The translations under genes and the position numbers were made by a program. Of a stretch of 64,000 bases of DNA, positions 27,074-35,081 are shown in pieces. Source of the DNA: CAVZCK01 sp963773735. Lineage in GTDB: Bacteria; Pseudomonadota; Alphaproteobacteria; Rhizobiales; Rhodomicrobiaceae. The first letter of the stretch is position 1. Each line of letters starts with the position of its first letter. Below the pieces are notes generated by a model that searched no databases, had not been told where the DNA came from, and was given only the letters and a program-made list of their open reading frames with translations. The stretch covers positions 1 to 64,000 of the forward strand of contig CAVZCK010000002.1 of the NCBI GenBank assembly GCA_963773735.1, in the 5' to 3' direction.

Positions 27074-27967
27074 ATGTTCAAAGGATCATTCACGGCGCTG
27101 ATTACGCCATTTCAGAACGACGCTTTTGACGAGGACGCCTTTCGCAAGCTGATCGAGTTTCAGATCAAGTCCGGCACGCACGGGCTGGTGCCGGTCGGTA
27201 CGACAGGCGAGTCGCCAACCTTGTCTCATGACGAGCATCAACGCGTCGTCAAGGTCTGTATCGAGCAGACGGCGGGCCGGCTTCCGGTCATCGCGGGTGC
27301 CGGGTCGAACAGCACGGCCGAAGCCGTTGAACTGGCGAAGGCCGCGAAGTCGGCCGGTGCCGACGCCATTCTGGTTGTCACGCCTTATTACAATAAGCCG
27401 ACTCAGGACGGCCTTTTCCGCCATTACAAGGCGATCAACGATGCGGTCGACATCCCGATCCTGATCTACAACATTCCGGGCCGCTGCGTGATCGACATGA
27501 CCGTTACGACCATGGCCAAGCTGTTCGCGTTGCCCAATATCGTCGGCGTCAAGGATGCGACCGCGAACATGGCGCGCGTCAGCCAACAGCGTGCGGCGAT
27601 GGGCGAGGATTTTTGCCAGATGTCCGGCGAGGATGCCACGGCGCTCGGCTTCATGGCGCATGGCGGCCATGGCTGCATTTCGGTGACGGCGAATATCGCC
27701 CCGGGGCTGTGCGCCGAGTTTCAGAACGCCTGCATCGAGTTTGATTTTGCGCGCGCGCTCACCATTCACGACCGGCTGATGCCGCTTCACGAGGCGCTTT
27801 TCGTCGAGAGCAATCCGGTTCCGGTAAAATATGCCGCCGAGCGTCTCGGCCTTTGCCGCGCCGAGGTGCGCCTGCCGCTCAGTCCGATTTCCGAGGCGGG
27901 GCAGCGCAGTGTTGACGAAGCGCTCCGGCGCGCCGGTCTCTTCCTCAAGGAAGCGGTCAACGCTTAA
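27074..27967 (+). CDS. dapA: 4-hydroxy-tetrahydrodipicolinate synthase
   Basis: DapA condenses pyruvate with aspartate semialdehyde in lysine and diaminopimelate synthesis. The 297-residue protein shows FKGSFTALITPFQND, VPVGTTGESPTLSHDEH, YYNKPTQDGLF, YNIPGRCVIDM and the Schiff-base lysine in IVGVKDAT. Full length. smpB follows after 12 bases, a common alphaproteobacterial pairing. It follows the transglycosylase divergently over a ~300-base AT-richer promoter region. Confidence 0.97.
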   Translation: MFKGSFTALITPFQNDAFDEDAFRKLIEFQIKSGTHGLVPVGTTGESPTLSHDEHQRVVKVCIEQTAGRLPVIAGAGSNSTAEAVELAKAAKSAGADAILVVTPYYNKPTQDGLFRHYKAINDAVDIPILIYNIPGRCVIDMTVTTMAKLFALPNIVGVKDATANMARVSQQRAAMGEDFCQMSGEDATALGFMAHGGHGCISVTANIAPGLCAEFQNACIEFDFARALTIHDRLMPLHEALFVESNPVPVKYAAERLGLCRAEVRLPLSPISEAGQRSVDEALRRAGLFLKEAVNA

Positions 27968-27979
27968 GGTTCCAGTGCA

Positions 27980-28456
27980 ATGGCCGTAGCGAAGAAGCAG
28001 CCGCCGCGAAAGATCGTGGCGGAAAACCGAAAGGCGCGCTACGCCTATGAAATCCAGGAGGTGTTCGAGGCTGGAATCGCGCTATCCGGCTCGGAGGTGA
28101 AGTCCTTGCGGCAGGGCAAGTCGAATATTGCGGAGTCCTATGCGACCGAGCAAGGCGGCGAGATTTACGTCATCAACGCCTATATTCCCGGCTATGCCGA
28201 GGCGAACCGCTTCAATCATGAGGAACGGCGCCCGCGCAAGCTGCTCCTCCACAAGCGCGAGATCGCAAAGCTGATCGGTGCGGTCCGCCGCGAGGGCATG
28301 ACGCTCGTGCCGCTGAAGCTCTACTTCAACGACCGTGGCCGGGCAAAGCTCGAATTAGCGCTCGCGCGCGGCCGCAAGCTGCACGACAAGCGCGAAGTCG
28401 AGAAAGCGCGCGACTGGGATCGTCAGAAGGGACGGCTCTTGCGCGAGAAAGGCTGA
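27980..28456 (+). CDS. smpB: SsrA-binding protein SmpB
   Basis: The 158-residue tmRNA partner in trans-translation. Motifs: ARYAYEIQEVFEAGIALSGS, EVKSLRQGKSNIAESY, RKLLLHKREIAKL and the basic C-terminal tail KAREWD-like KARDWDRQKGRLLREKG that mimics mRNA in the decoding centre. Full length, co-transcribed with dapA. Confidence 0.97.
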   Translation: MAVAKKQPPRKIVAENRKARYAYEIQEVFEAGIALSGSEVKSLRQGKSNIAESYATEQGGEIYVINAYIPGYAEANRFNHEERRPRKLLLHKREIAKLIGAVRREGMTLVPLKLYFNDRGRAKLELALARGRKLHDKREVEKARDWDRQKGRLLREKG

Positions 28457-28461
28457 GCCTC

Positions 28462-28486
28462 AGCGCTCTATTTGCGCGGCGCTTTT
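28462..28486 (+). terminator. Possible terminator after smpB
   Basis: A short stem AGCGC ... GCGCT is followed by TTTT six bases after the smpB stop region, facing a convergent gene. The stem is short, so this is tentative. Confidence 0.4.
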
Positions 28487-28488
28487 CA

Positions 28489-28893
28489 TTAAAGAACTGG
28501 CTTTTCCGCCTCCTCGACGGAATAGCCGAGCTTGTCGAGCCCCTCTTCCAGATAGTCCGCGAGCAAAGGTATACCGAGCAGATAGTCTTCGGTCCGATTG
28601 ACGCGCTCGGCCTTCGCCGTTTCGATCGCGTCGTCGAGCTCATCTGCGGAAAAAGAGCCACGCCCAAGCCAGGCCAGAGCAACCAGGCTGGCCTGCTCAT
28701 CTTCGTTCAGGCCGGAGATGAACTCTGCCAATTCGCTTCTCGTTGCGTCGGTCGCGAAATTTTCGAGAATTGACTCCCCGCTGTCCTCGCGAAAACCGCT
28801 GCCGAGAGCGTCCTCCCAACTCCCCGTCTTTGCGTCATATTCCCGTGCGCGAACGATGACATGAGCAACTTTCGAGGTCGAGATTTCGAGCAT
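28489..28893 (-). CDS. DUF3775 family protein
   Basis: The 134-residue acidic helical protein reads MLEISTSKVAHVIVRAREYD, then LVALAWLGRGSFSADELDDA, and ends with the family block YLLGIPLLADYLEEGLDKLG. The family is widespread in alphaproteobacteria and has no assigned function. Confidence 0.85.
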   Translation of the reverse strand: MLEISTSKVAHVIVRAREYDAKTGSWEDALGSGFREDSGESILENFATDATRSELAEFISGLNEDEQASLVALAWLGRGSFSADELDDAIETAKAERVNRTEDYLLGIPLLADYLEEGLDKLGYSVEEAEKPVL

Positions 28894-28948
28894 TGTTCAA
28901 CTCTTCTACGCATTGCCCCAAAAGATGATTTAAATTCAACGGAGCGTG

Positions 28949-29611
28949 TTAGCCTACATGGCCATTATCGCATCGATCAAGATAAGTTTGAACATCCCTG
29001 AAAACAGTCTCGAACATCTCGGTCGTCAGCATACCAGTATTGGTATTGTATCGAGAACAATGGTAGCTGTCGAAAATCCGGATGCGGCGATCGGGCAGCG
29101 GGTAGGCAGCTCCGTGCGCAAAGGGAAAATCTTTTAATTTCAAGCTCAAGGCACCAAGGACCGCGATATGGGCAATCCGCCCCAGGGCGACGATTGCCCG
29201 GAGTTTGGGCAAATCTGAAATGCGCTGCCTCAAAAACTGACGGCACATATTGATTTCGATGGTCTCCGGCTTGTTTGCCGGTGGGACGCAGCGCACGGCG
29301 TTGGTGATCATGCAGCGGTCAAGGCAGAGCCCGTCATCGGCCCGCTGCTCATAGTCTCCGGAGGCAAAGCCGAATTTCAGCAGCGTGCCGTACAGCAGGA
29401 GCCCGGCATGATCGCCGGTGAACGGCCGCCCCGTGCGGTTCGCACCACGCAGGCCCGGCGCGAGGCCGACAATGAGCAGCCTCGCGCCCGCATCGCCAAA
29501 AGAAGGCACTGGAGCGTTGAACCAATCCGGATGAGCCGCGCGGTTCTCCCCTCTGAAGGCCGCAAGGCGCGGGCAAAGTGAGCAGTCATGGCTAGGTTCG
29601 GCGCCGGTCAT
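28949..29611 (-). CDS. Uracil-DNA glycosylase, family 5 (UDGb)
   Basis: The 220-residue protein removes uracil and some other deaminated bases from DNA. Motif 1 is GLAPGLRGANRTGRPFTGD and motif 2 near the C-terminus is HCSRYNTNTG, where most members have HPSRxNTNTG. Cysteines at CSLCPRL, CLDRCMI and VRCVP match the iron-sulfur ligands. The motif 1 form (GLAPG with no catalytic Asp or Asn at the family 1 position) is the family 5 pattern. Confidence 0.9.
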   Translation of the reverse strand: MTGAEPSHDCSLCPRLAAFRGENRAAHPDWFNAPVPSFGDAGARLLIVGLAPGLRGANRTGRPFTGDHAGLLLYGTLLKFGFASGDYEQRADDGLCLDRCMITNAVRCVPPANKPETIEINMCRQFLRQRISDLPKLRAIVALGRIAHIAVLGALSLKLKDFPFAHGAAYPLPDRRIRIFDSYHCSRYNTNTGMLTTEMFETVFRDVQTYLDRCDNGHVG

Positions 29612-29804
29612 GAGGTCTTCGTTGCTGGATGATTTCAGGGCCGGTTTGACTGCGGCCGACGAGCTTCGATAGAAAAGCGGCCGGCCAAAGGAAAGCCGGA
29701 TAATCGCAGATGCGGGTACCGAGAGCCGCGTCCCGGACAGCGTTCATCGCCGCTCCGGGATGTCCTCAAGGCCATGATACGCGGCTGTTTCGAGCTGCCG
29801 CCTG

Positions 29805-30431
29805 TCAGACGTCGGCGAAGTCGTCCGTATTGGCGTTGCTGAAGTTGGAGCCTGCCGAGCCGCGACCGCCGCCGCCCTCCCGCGGATAGTGATCGCTTTG
29901 CGCGCGGCAAACCTGCTCCTCGAGATCGGCCAGATCGACGAAAATGTCGGCCTGACGGCGAAGCTCGTCGGATACCATCGGCGGCTGCGTGTTCATGGTC
30001 GACACCACGCTCACGCGCTTGCCCTTCTGCTGCAGCGCCTCGACAAGCGTGCGGAAATCACCGTCTCCGGAGAACAGCACGACATGGTCGAGATGCTCGG
30101 CCAGCTCCATGGCGTCGACCGTCAGCTCGATGTCCATGTTGCCTTTGATCTTGCGTCGACCGGATGCGTCGGTGAACTCCTTCGTCGGCTTGGTCACCAT
30201 GGTGTAGCCATTGTAATCCAGCCAGTCGATGAGCGGACGGATCGAGGAATATTCCTGATCCTCCGCCAGGGCGGTATAATAAAGCGCTCGCAAGAGCCGC
30301 CCTTGCGAGCGAAACAGGTTCAAGAGCCGCTTATAGTCGATGTCGAATCCCAGAGCCTTGGCAGTTGCATAAAGGTTTGCGCCGTCAATAAAGAGCGCGA
30401 TCCGTTCCGAGGGGTAAAAATTTAATTTCAT
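29805..30431 (-). CDS. NYN domain (LabA/DUF88) protein
   Basis: The 208-residue protein has the PIN-like NYN nuclease fold: IALFIDGANLYATAKALGFD (first Asp), KGNMDIELTVDAMELAEHLD and VVLFSGDGDFRTLVEALQQK, giving the acidic metal-binding residues. It ends with a Gly-rich tail (REGGGGRGSAGSN). It probably acts on RNA. ATG 30431 was chosen because it starts just before the conserved domain; a longer upstream frame is unsupported. Confidence 0.88.
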   Translation of the reverse strand: MKLNFYPSERIALFIDGANLYATAKALGFDIDYKRLLNLFRSQGRLLRALYYTALAEDQEYSSIRPLIDWLDYNGYTMVTKPTKEFTDASGRRKIKGNMDIELTVDAMELAEHLDHVVLFSGDGDFRTLVEALQQKGKRVSVVSTMNTQPPMVSDELRRQADIFVDLADLEEQVCRAQSDHYPREGGGGRGSAGSNFSNANTDDFADV

Positions 30432-30497
30432 ATGGTCCTTCCTGAGAAGCGGAAACGCTCGGCAAAAATGCCGAGACGACCCCATCTTCCCGTCGTT

Positions 30498-30515
30498 ACC
30501 CCAGCCCCCTGGGGT
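30498..30515. other. Short perfect hairpin between NYN gene and folK
   Basis: ACCCCAG-CCCC-CTGGGGT forms a perfect seven-base stem with a four-base loop, in the divergent gap between the NYN gene and folK. No T run follows. It could be an operator or leader structure. Confidence 0.35.
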
Positions 30516-30559
30516 TCATTGTCGATATTAAAAACCTGCCGGTGTACGCGTAGACAGCA

Positions 30560-31093
30560 ATGATTATCATAAGTTTGGGTTCGAATGTAACCAGTCGGTG
30601 GGGTGATGCTGATGCGACGATCCGCAAAGCAATGACAGAACTCGAACAACTCGGAATCCGTCTATTACGCCGATCGCGCCTTTACAAGACCACACCCTAC
30701 GGACTGGCCGCTCAACCCGATTTCACAAACGCAGCAGCCTTGATCGATACGTCGCTCCCGCCGCCCGCACTTCTGGCTGTGCTTAAAAAAATCGAGACAC
30801 GCGCCGGGCGCCGACCATCTGTGCGTTGGGGGCCGCGAGCGCTTGACATCGACATATTAGACTACAACCGCCGAATCTTAAATTGGGCGAAAGGACCTAC
30901 GCAAGCTTTTAAATGCAAAAAATTAAGACTGATTTTCCCGCATCCCGGAATAGCAAACCGGCCGTTTGTCCTCCGGCCAATGATCGACATCGTCCCTGAT
31001 TGGCATCATCCCGTATACGGTTTAACTGCATTACAATTTTATAAGCGCCTGAGTTCGGCCAGAATGGGGCGAATTCTTAAGGTGTTTGACTAA
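30560..31093 (+). CDS. folK: 2-amino-4-hydroxy-6-hydroxymethyldihydropteridine pyrophosphokinase
   Basis: FolK transfers pyrophosphate from ATP to the pterin in folate synthesis. The 177-residue protein begins MIIISLGSNVTSRWGDADA, continues with SRLYKTTPYG, FTNAAALIDTSLPP, and the signature RWGPRALDIDILDYN followed by FPHPGIANRPFVLRPMIDI. The pattern is complete. Codon use is more AT-rich than neighbours (for example LNWAKGPTQAFKCKKLRL), and the gene stands alone rather than with folB/folP. These two facts hint at separate history but are not proof of transfer. Confidence 0.92.
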   Translation: MIIISLGSNVTSRWGDADATIRKAMTELEQLGIRLLRRSRLYKTTPYGLAAQPDFTNAAALIDTSLPPPALLAVLKKIETRAGRRPSVRWGPRALDIDILDYNRRILNWAKGPTQAFKCKKLRLIFPHPGIANRPFVLRPMIDIVPDWHHPVYGLTALQFYKRLSSARMGRILKVFD

Positions 31094-31195
31094 ACTTGTG
31101 CTGTAAGGGACTCGCTGAAGCTTGCGTGAGCGGCGAAAAATCGCTACCTACAAGGGAGAAGATTTTTCCCGACATGAGAAGGGGGTAATTCCGCC

Positions 31196-31609
31196 ATGGC
31201 TCGCGTGACGGTTGAAGATTGCGTCGATAAGGTGCCAAATCGCTTCGAGCTGGTCTTGCTCGCGGGGCATCGTGCCCGTTCGGTCTCGGCGGGCGCGCCC
31301 ATCACTGTCGAGCGCGAAAATGACAAGAATCCCGTTGTCGCGCTTCGCGAGATTGCGGAGCGGACGATTTCGCCCGAAGATCTCAAGGAAGACCTGATCC
31401 ATTCCATGCAGCGCTATGTCGAAGTGGACGAGCCCGAGCCCGATGCCGTTCCGCTGCTTTCATCCGGCGGCGCGCCCGAGAGACCGGTCCTTGGCCGCGA
31501 CGATCCGTCTTCCGATCTCGTCATCGACCGTATGACCGAAGAGGAACTGTTACGTGGCCTCGAACGCAGCATTCCATCCGATCAGCACCCCAGCAACCGA
31601 TCACGCTGA
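31196..31609 (+). CDS. rpoZ: DNA-directed RNA polymerase subunit omega
   Basis: The 137-residue protein starts MARVTVEDCVDKVPNRFELV, the omega signature, and continues ALREIAERTISPEDLKEDL. It helps RpoC fold and contributes to the (p)ppGpp site. The C-terminal extension rich in Pro, Asp and Ser is usual in alphaproteobacteria. It is followed by the (p)ppGpp synthetase gene, the classic rpoZ-rsh pair. Confidence 0.97.
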   Translation: MARVTVEDCVDKVPNRFELVLLAGHRARSVSAGAPITVERENDKNPVVALREIAERTISPEDLKEDLIHSMQRYVEVDEPEPDAVPLLSSGGAPERPVLGRDDPSSDLVIDRMTEEELLRGLERSIPSDQHPSNRSR

Positions 31610-31661
31610 CGGCCAGGCCGGGGGTTCTGTCAGCAGCGAAAGGCGGGTGAGGGCTCCCGTC

Positions 31662-33893
31662 ATGATGCGGCAATATGAGCTGGTCGAAAAGGTCCAGAGC
31701 TACAATCCGGGCGCGGATGAGGACCTGCTCAATCGCGCCTATGTCTATGCGATGCGCGCGCACGGCAATCAAAAGCGCGCATCCGGCGACCCCTATTTTT
31801 CGCACCCCCTCGAAGTCGCCGCGATCCTGACCGAGTACGAGCTGGACGACGCGACGATCGCAACCGCGCTTCTGCATGACACGATCGAGGACACCGAGGC
31901 CACCAAAGCCGAAATCGACGAGCTTTTCGGCAGCGATATCGGCGCCCTTGTCGATGGGCTGACCAAGATCGACAAGCTCAATCTGGTCAGCAAACGCGCC
32001 GAGCAGGCCGAAAATTTCCGCAAGCTTCTGATCGCCATTTCGAGCGACATCCGCGTGCTGCTGGTGAAGCTGGCCGACCGGCTTCACAATATGCGTACGC
32101 TCGAACATATGAAGCCGCACAGCCGGCAGCGGATCGCGCAGGAGACCCTCGACATCTACGCTCCGCTCGCCGGGCGCATGGGCATTCAGGAGATGAAGGA
32201 CGAGCTCGAAGAGCTTGCCTTCAAATGGCTGCATCCCCAGGCCTATCAGACGCTGATTGCCCAGCTTGCGATTCTGCGCCAGCGAAACGAGACGTCCATC
32301 GATGCCATCGAAACCGAGCTGCGCGCCAAGCTGGCGGAGCACGGCATCGGCGGTACGGTCTCAAGCCGCGAGAAGAAGCCCTATTCCATCTGGCGCAAGA
32401 TGGAAAACAAGCAGATTTCACTCGAACAGCTCTCGGACATTTACGGCTTCCGTGTCGTCGTCGAGAATGTCGAGGATTGCTACCGCGTGCTCGGCGCCAT
32501 CCATACCACCTGGCGCACGGTGCCGGGGCGATTCAAGGATTACGTTTCAACGCCGAAATACAACAATTACCAGTCGATCCACACCACGGTCATCGGCCCG
32601 AGCCATCAGCGCGTCGAGCTGCAGATCCGGACCAAGATCATGAACGAGATCGCCGAATTCGGCGTCGCCGCACACGCTCTGTATAAGGACGGCGTGGTTT
32701 CGCCGAACGGCAACCCGAGCGCCTCGGCCTTCGAGGATCCGACGCCTTATCAGTGGCTGCGCAAGCTGGTCGCCAATCTCCTTGAAGGCGATAATCCGGA
32801 GGAGTTTCTGGAGCATACCAAGCTGGAGCTGTTCCAGGATCAGGTGTTCTGCTTCACGCCGAAGGGCCGTCTGATCGCCCTGCCGCGCACGGCAACGCCC
32901 ATCGACTTCGCCTATGCCGTGCATACCAATATCGGCCATAGCTGCGTCGGTGCGAAGGTCAATGGCCGCCATATGCCGCTTGTGAGCGAGCTGCGAAATG
33001 GCGATGAGGTCGACATTATCACCTCGGACGCGCAAACACCGCCGCCCGCCTGGGAAAAGATCGTCGTCACCGGCAAGGCGCGCTCGGCGATCCGCCGCGC
33101 CACCCGCGAGGCGATCCGTAAGCAATATGGCAATCTCGGCCGCAACATTCTGAAGGCGGTCTTCGCCGAGCAGGAACAGACCTATTCCGATGACGCCGTC
33201 GTCGCCGCGCTCGGCCGTCTCTCGCAAAAGGCGCTTGATGATGTGCTCGCCCAAGTCGGCAGGGGCGAGTTGAAGGCGGCCGAAGTCTTCAAAGCCGTTT
33301 TCCCGGATGAGACCTTGCCGGAGCCGCCGAAGCGCAAAGCGATCAAGCGCTCCGACGACGGCTGGTTCAATCTGCGGCGGGTGGCGAATTTGCGCTTCCG
33401 CTGGCCCGGCGGCGTGCCGGCGGAGCATTCGGTAAACGGCTTCAACGGCGTTCCGATCCGCAGCGCCAAGGGCGACCTGCCGATCAAATTCGCGCCCGGA
33501 GGCGCCATCCCCGGCGAGCGCATCGTCGGCATTATGGAGCCGGGCGAGGGCATCACCATCTACCCGATCCATTCGCCATTGCTGAAAGATCATTTCGATC
33601 ACAACGACCGCTGGATCGACGTGACCTGGGACATCGACGAAGGCTCAACCCAGCGCTTCCCCGCCCAGATCAAGGTCACGGCGATCAATGCGCCCGGCTC
33701 GCTCGCAAAGATCGCGAGCGTGATCGGCGACGCCAGCGGCAATATCGACCGGCTGCAGATGATCGGCCGCCGCGAGGACTACACCGATATGCTGATCGAT
33801 GTGGAGGTGTGGGACCTGAAGCATCTGCGCGATATTCTCAAAGGCCTCAAGGGGCTGTCGGCCGTGAACGCGGTCGAGCGGGTGCTGTCATAA
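31662..33893 (+). CDS. Bifunctional (p)ppGpp synthetase/hydrolase (Rsh/SpoT)
   Basis: The 743-residue protein starts MMRQYELVEKVQSYNP. Domains in order: HD hydrolase with YFSHPLEVAAIL and HDTIEDT (residues ~20-200); synthetase with YGFRVVVENVEDCYRVLGAI and KYNNYQSIHTTVIGP (~225-350); TGS with VFCFTPKGRLIALPRTATPI (~390-460); zinc-finger/helical part; ACT domain at the end. The single Rsh of alphaproteobacteria makes and degrades (p)ppGpp in response to starvation. ATG 31662 is preferred; frames reaching further upstream overlap rpoZ and lack support. Confidence 0.95.
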   Translation: MMRQYELVEKVQSYNPGADEDLLNRAYVYAMRAHGNQKRASGDPYFSHPLEVAAILTEYELDDATIATALLHDTIEDTEATKAEIDELFGSDIGALVDGLTKIDKLNLVSKRAEQAENFRKLLIAISSDIRVLLVKLADRLHNMRTLEHMKPHSRQRIAQETLDIYAPLAGRMGIQEMKDELEELAFKWLHPQAYQTLIAQLAILRQRNETSIDAIETELRAKLAEHGIGGTVSSREKKPYSIWRKMENKQISLEQLSDIYGFRVVVENVEDCYRVLGAIHTTWRTVPGRFKDYVSTPKYNNYQSIHTTVIGPSHQRVELQIRTKIMNEIAEFGVAAHALYKDGVVSPNGNPSASAFEDPTPYQWLRKLVANLLEGDNPEEFLEHTKLELFQDQVFCFTPKGRLIALPRTATPIDFAYAVHTNIGHSCVGAKVNGRHMPLVSELRNGDEVDIITSDAQTPPPAWEKIVVTGKARSAIRRATREAIRKQYGNLGRNILKAVFAEQEQTYSDDAVVAALGRLSQKALDDVLAQVGRGELKAAEVFKAVFPDETLPEPPKRKAIKRSDDGWFNLRRVANLRFRWPGGVPAEHSVNGFNGVPIRSAKGDLPIKFAPGGAIPGERIVGIMEPGEGITIYPIHSPLLKDHFDHNDRWIDVTWDIDEGSTQRFPAQIKVTAINAPGSLAKIASVIGDASGNIDRLQMIGRREDYTDMLIDVEVWDLKHLRDILKGLKGLSAVNAVERVLS

Positions 33894-34650
33894 GCCATCG
33901 CCTGGCGGCAGAAAGCAACGGCCCTTACTGCGCACCAGAACGCCCTCTGGCGCGGCAATGACTCGCCGCGTGGTTAGGTGAGATATAGAGATAGTGGTGG
34001 TGATGATGCGTGGAGGTGAAACATGGGGTGGCGCGACAGAGCGGGAGAGTGAAACCGTAGCTGTCGGTCGGATCAGGTCGATGAGAGAAGCAAAGCGGCT
34101 CGAATCATGCGTATGGCATGATCGGATTGTGAATGGGCATAGAAGGCGCGCGACTAATGAGGATGATTGATTAATGGGATGAGTAGTTGCGATAAGGGGG
34201 GCGAATAATGGGAAATTGAAGAGGGATAGCGAATAAGCACATTATAAGGATTTAGAGCTGCTTGCAGATGCGAGGGGCTTACGCGGTTGAAAGGAATGTA
34301 TGGCAAGTGAGACAATAGGGAAAATTAGTTTAATGGCTTTGCGATTGCGAGCGGCGGCGGTATATGCAACTCACGCTTGGTTGCGAATTGATTGTAGAGT
34401 TGTCGGATGGTGCGCGAGAGAGGGCGCTGGCTGGTGCTAAAGAGTGGTGGTTGATTGGCGCAACTGCGATCAAGAGAGTTGCGGCGCGCGAGGTATTCGG
34501 TAAATTGGCGAGTGAAGCAACTGGGTATATAGGGTGCAATATTTTGGTGAATGCGGCGCGATACGGTGGGTTGAATAGAATTGAATATCTGACTTAGAGA
34601 AAGCGGTGTTGACATCACGATCACGCTTGATGTGATGGAGCACGTCTATC
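33894..34650. other. Gene-less, purine-skewed orphan region
   Basis: About 750 bases have no recognisable gene. The plus strand is strongly biased to G and A and poor in C, unlike its neighbours, from about 33960 to 34600. Open frames exist on both strands (34364-34597 plus, 34325-34624 minus), but neither resembles a known protein, and the minus one looks like the shadow of the skew. It could be a decayed insertion or part of a mobile remnant. Confidence 0.5.
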
Positions 34651-34995
34651 ATGGATAAAGTCATAGGGAGATATAGGACGCTGACGCGTGGTGGGTTATA
34701 TCTGCACATTCAGGTTCGCAAACAACAGGTGGCTGCATGGGAGCGCGCTCGAGCTATTGCGGACGGCACGCGGAAAGACTTCAAAGAAGTTGAGATTCAC
34801 GGCGATCCGGTCAGTCGCGATGGCTTGATCGTTAAGTGAAGGGGCTACGACCTTCACCAGCAGATTGCCGCGTGGGCGCCGTTCGATATCACAGTTTACC
34901 GCTTCGCCAACGAAACACACGGCATTCTGGGCGAATACACGGACGTGATTGCCTGCCGAAACGGTAGCAATCCCGTAGCGACAGACAAAGGCTGA
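34651..34995 (+). pseudogene. Short ORF interrupted by an in-frame TGA
   Basis: The frame starts at ATG 34651 (MDKVIGRYRTLTRGGLYLHI) and stops at TGA 34837-34839. The same frame then stays open for 51 more codons (RGYDLHQQIAAWAPFDITVY, then RFANETHGILGEYTDVIA) to TGA 34993-34995. Both halves look protein-like and the frame is unchanged, so this may be one 115-codon gene with a nonsense codon. I do not recognise the family. It could be a pseudogene, a sequence error, or two unrelated short frames. Confidence 0.4.
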
Positions 34996-35081
34996 CTAAG
35001 ATAGATGATCCTCAATACCTGAAATAACTGAGGCGAGCAGATAAACACTGCATTTAAATCCTGAACTGCGCGCTGCGGCCG

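Noticed and set aside
34651..34995. Selenocysteine or other recoding at the in-frame TGA
   Set aside because: There is no downstream SECIS-like hairpin and no selenoprotein homolog.
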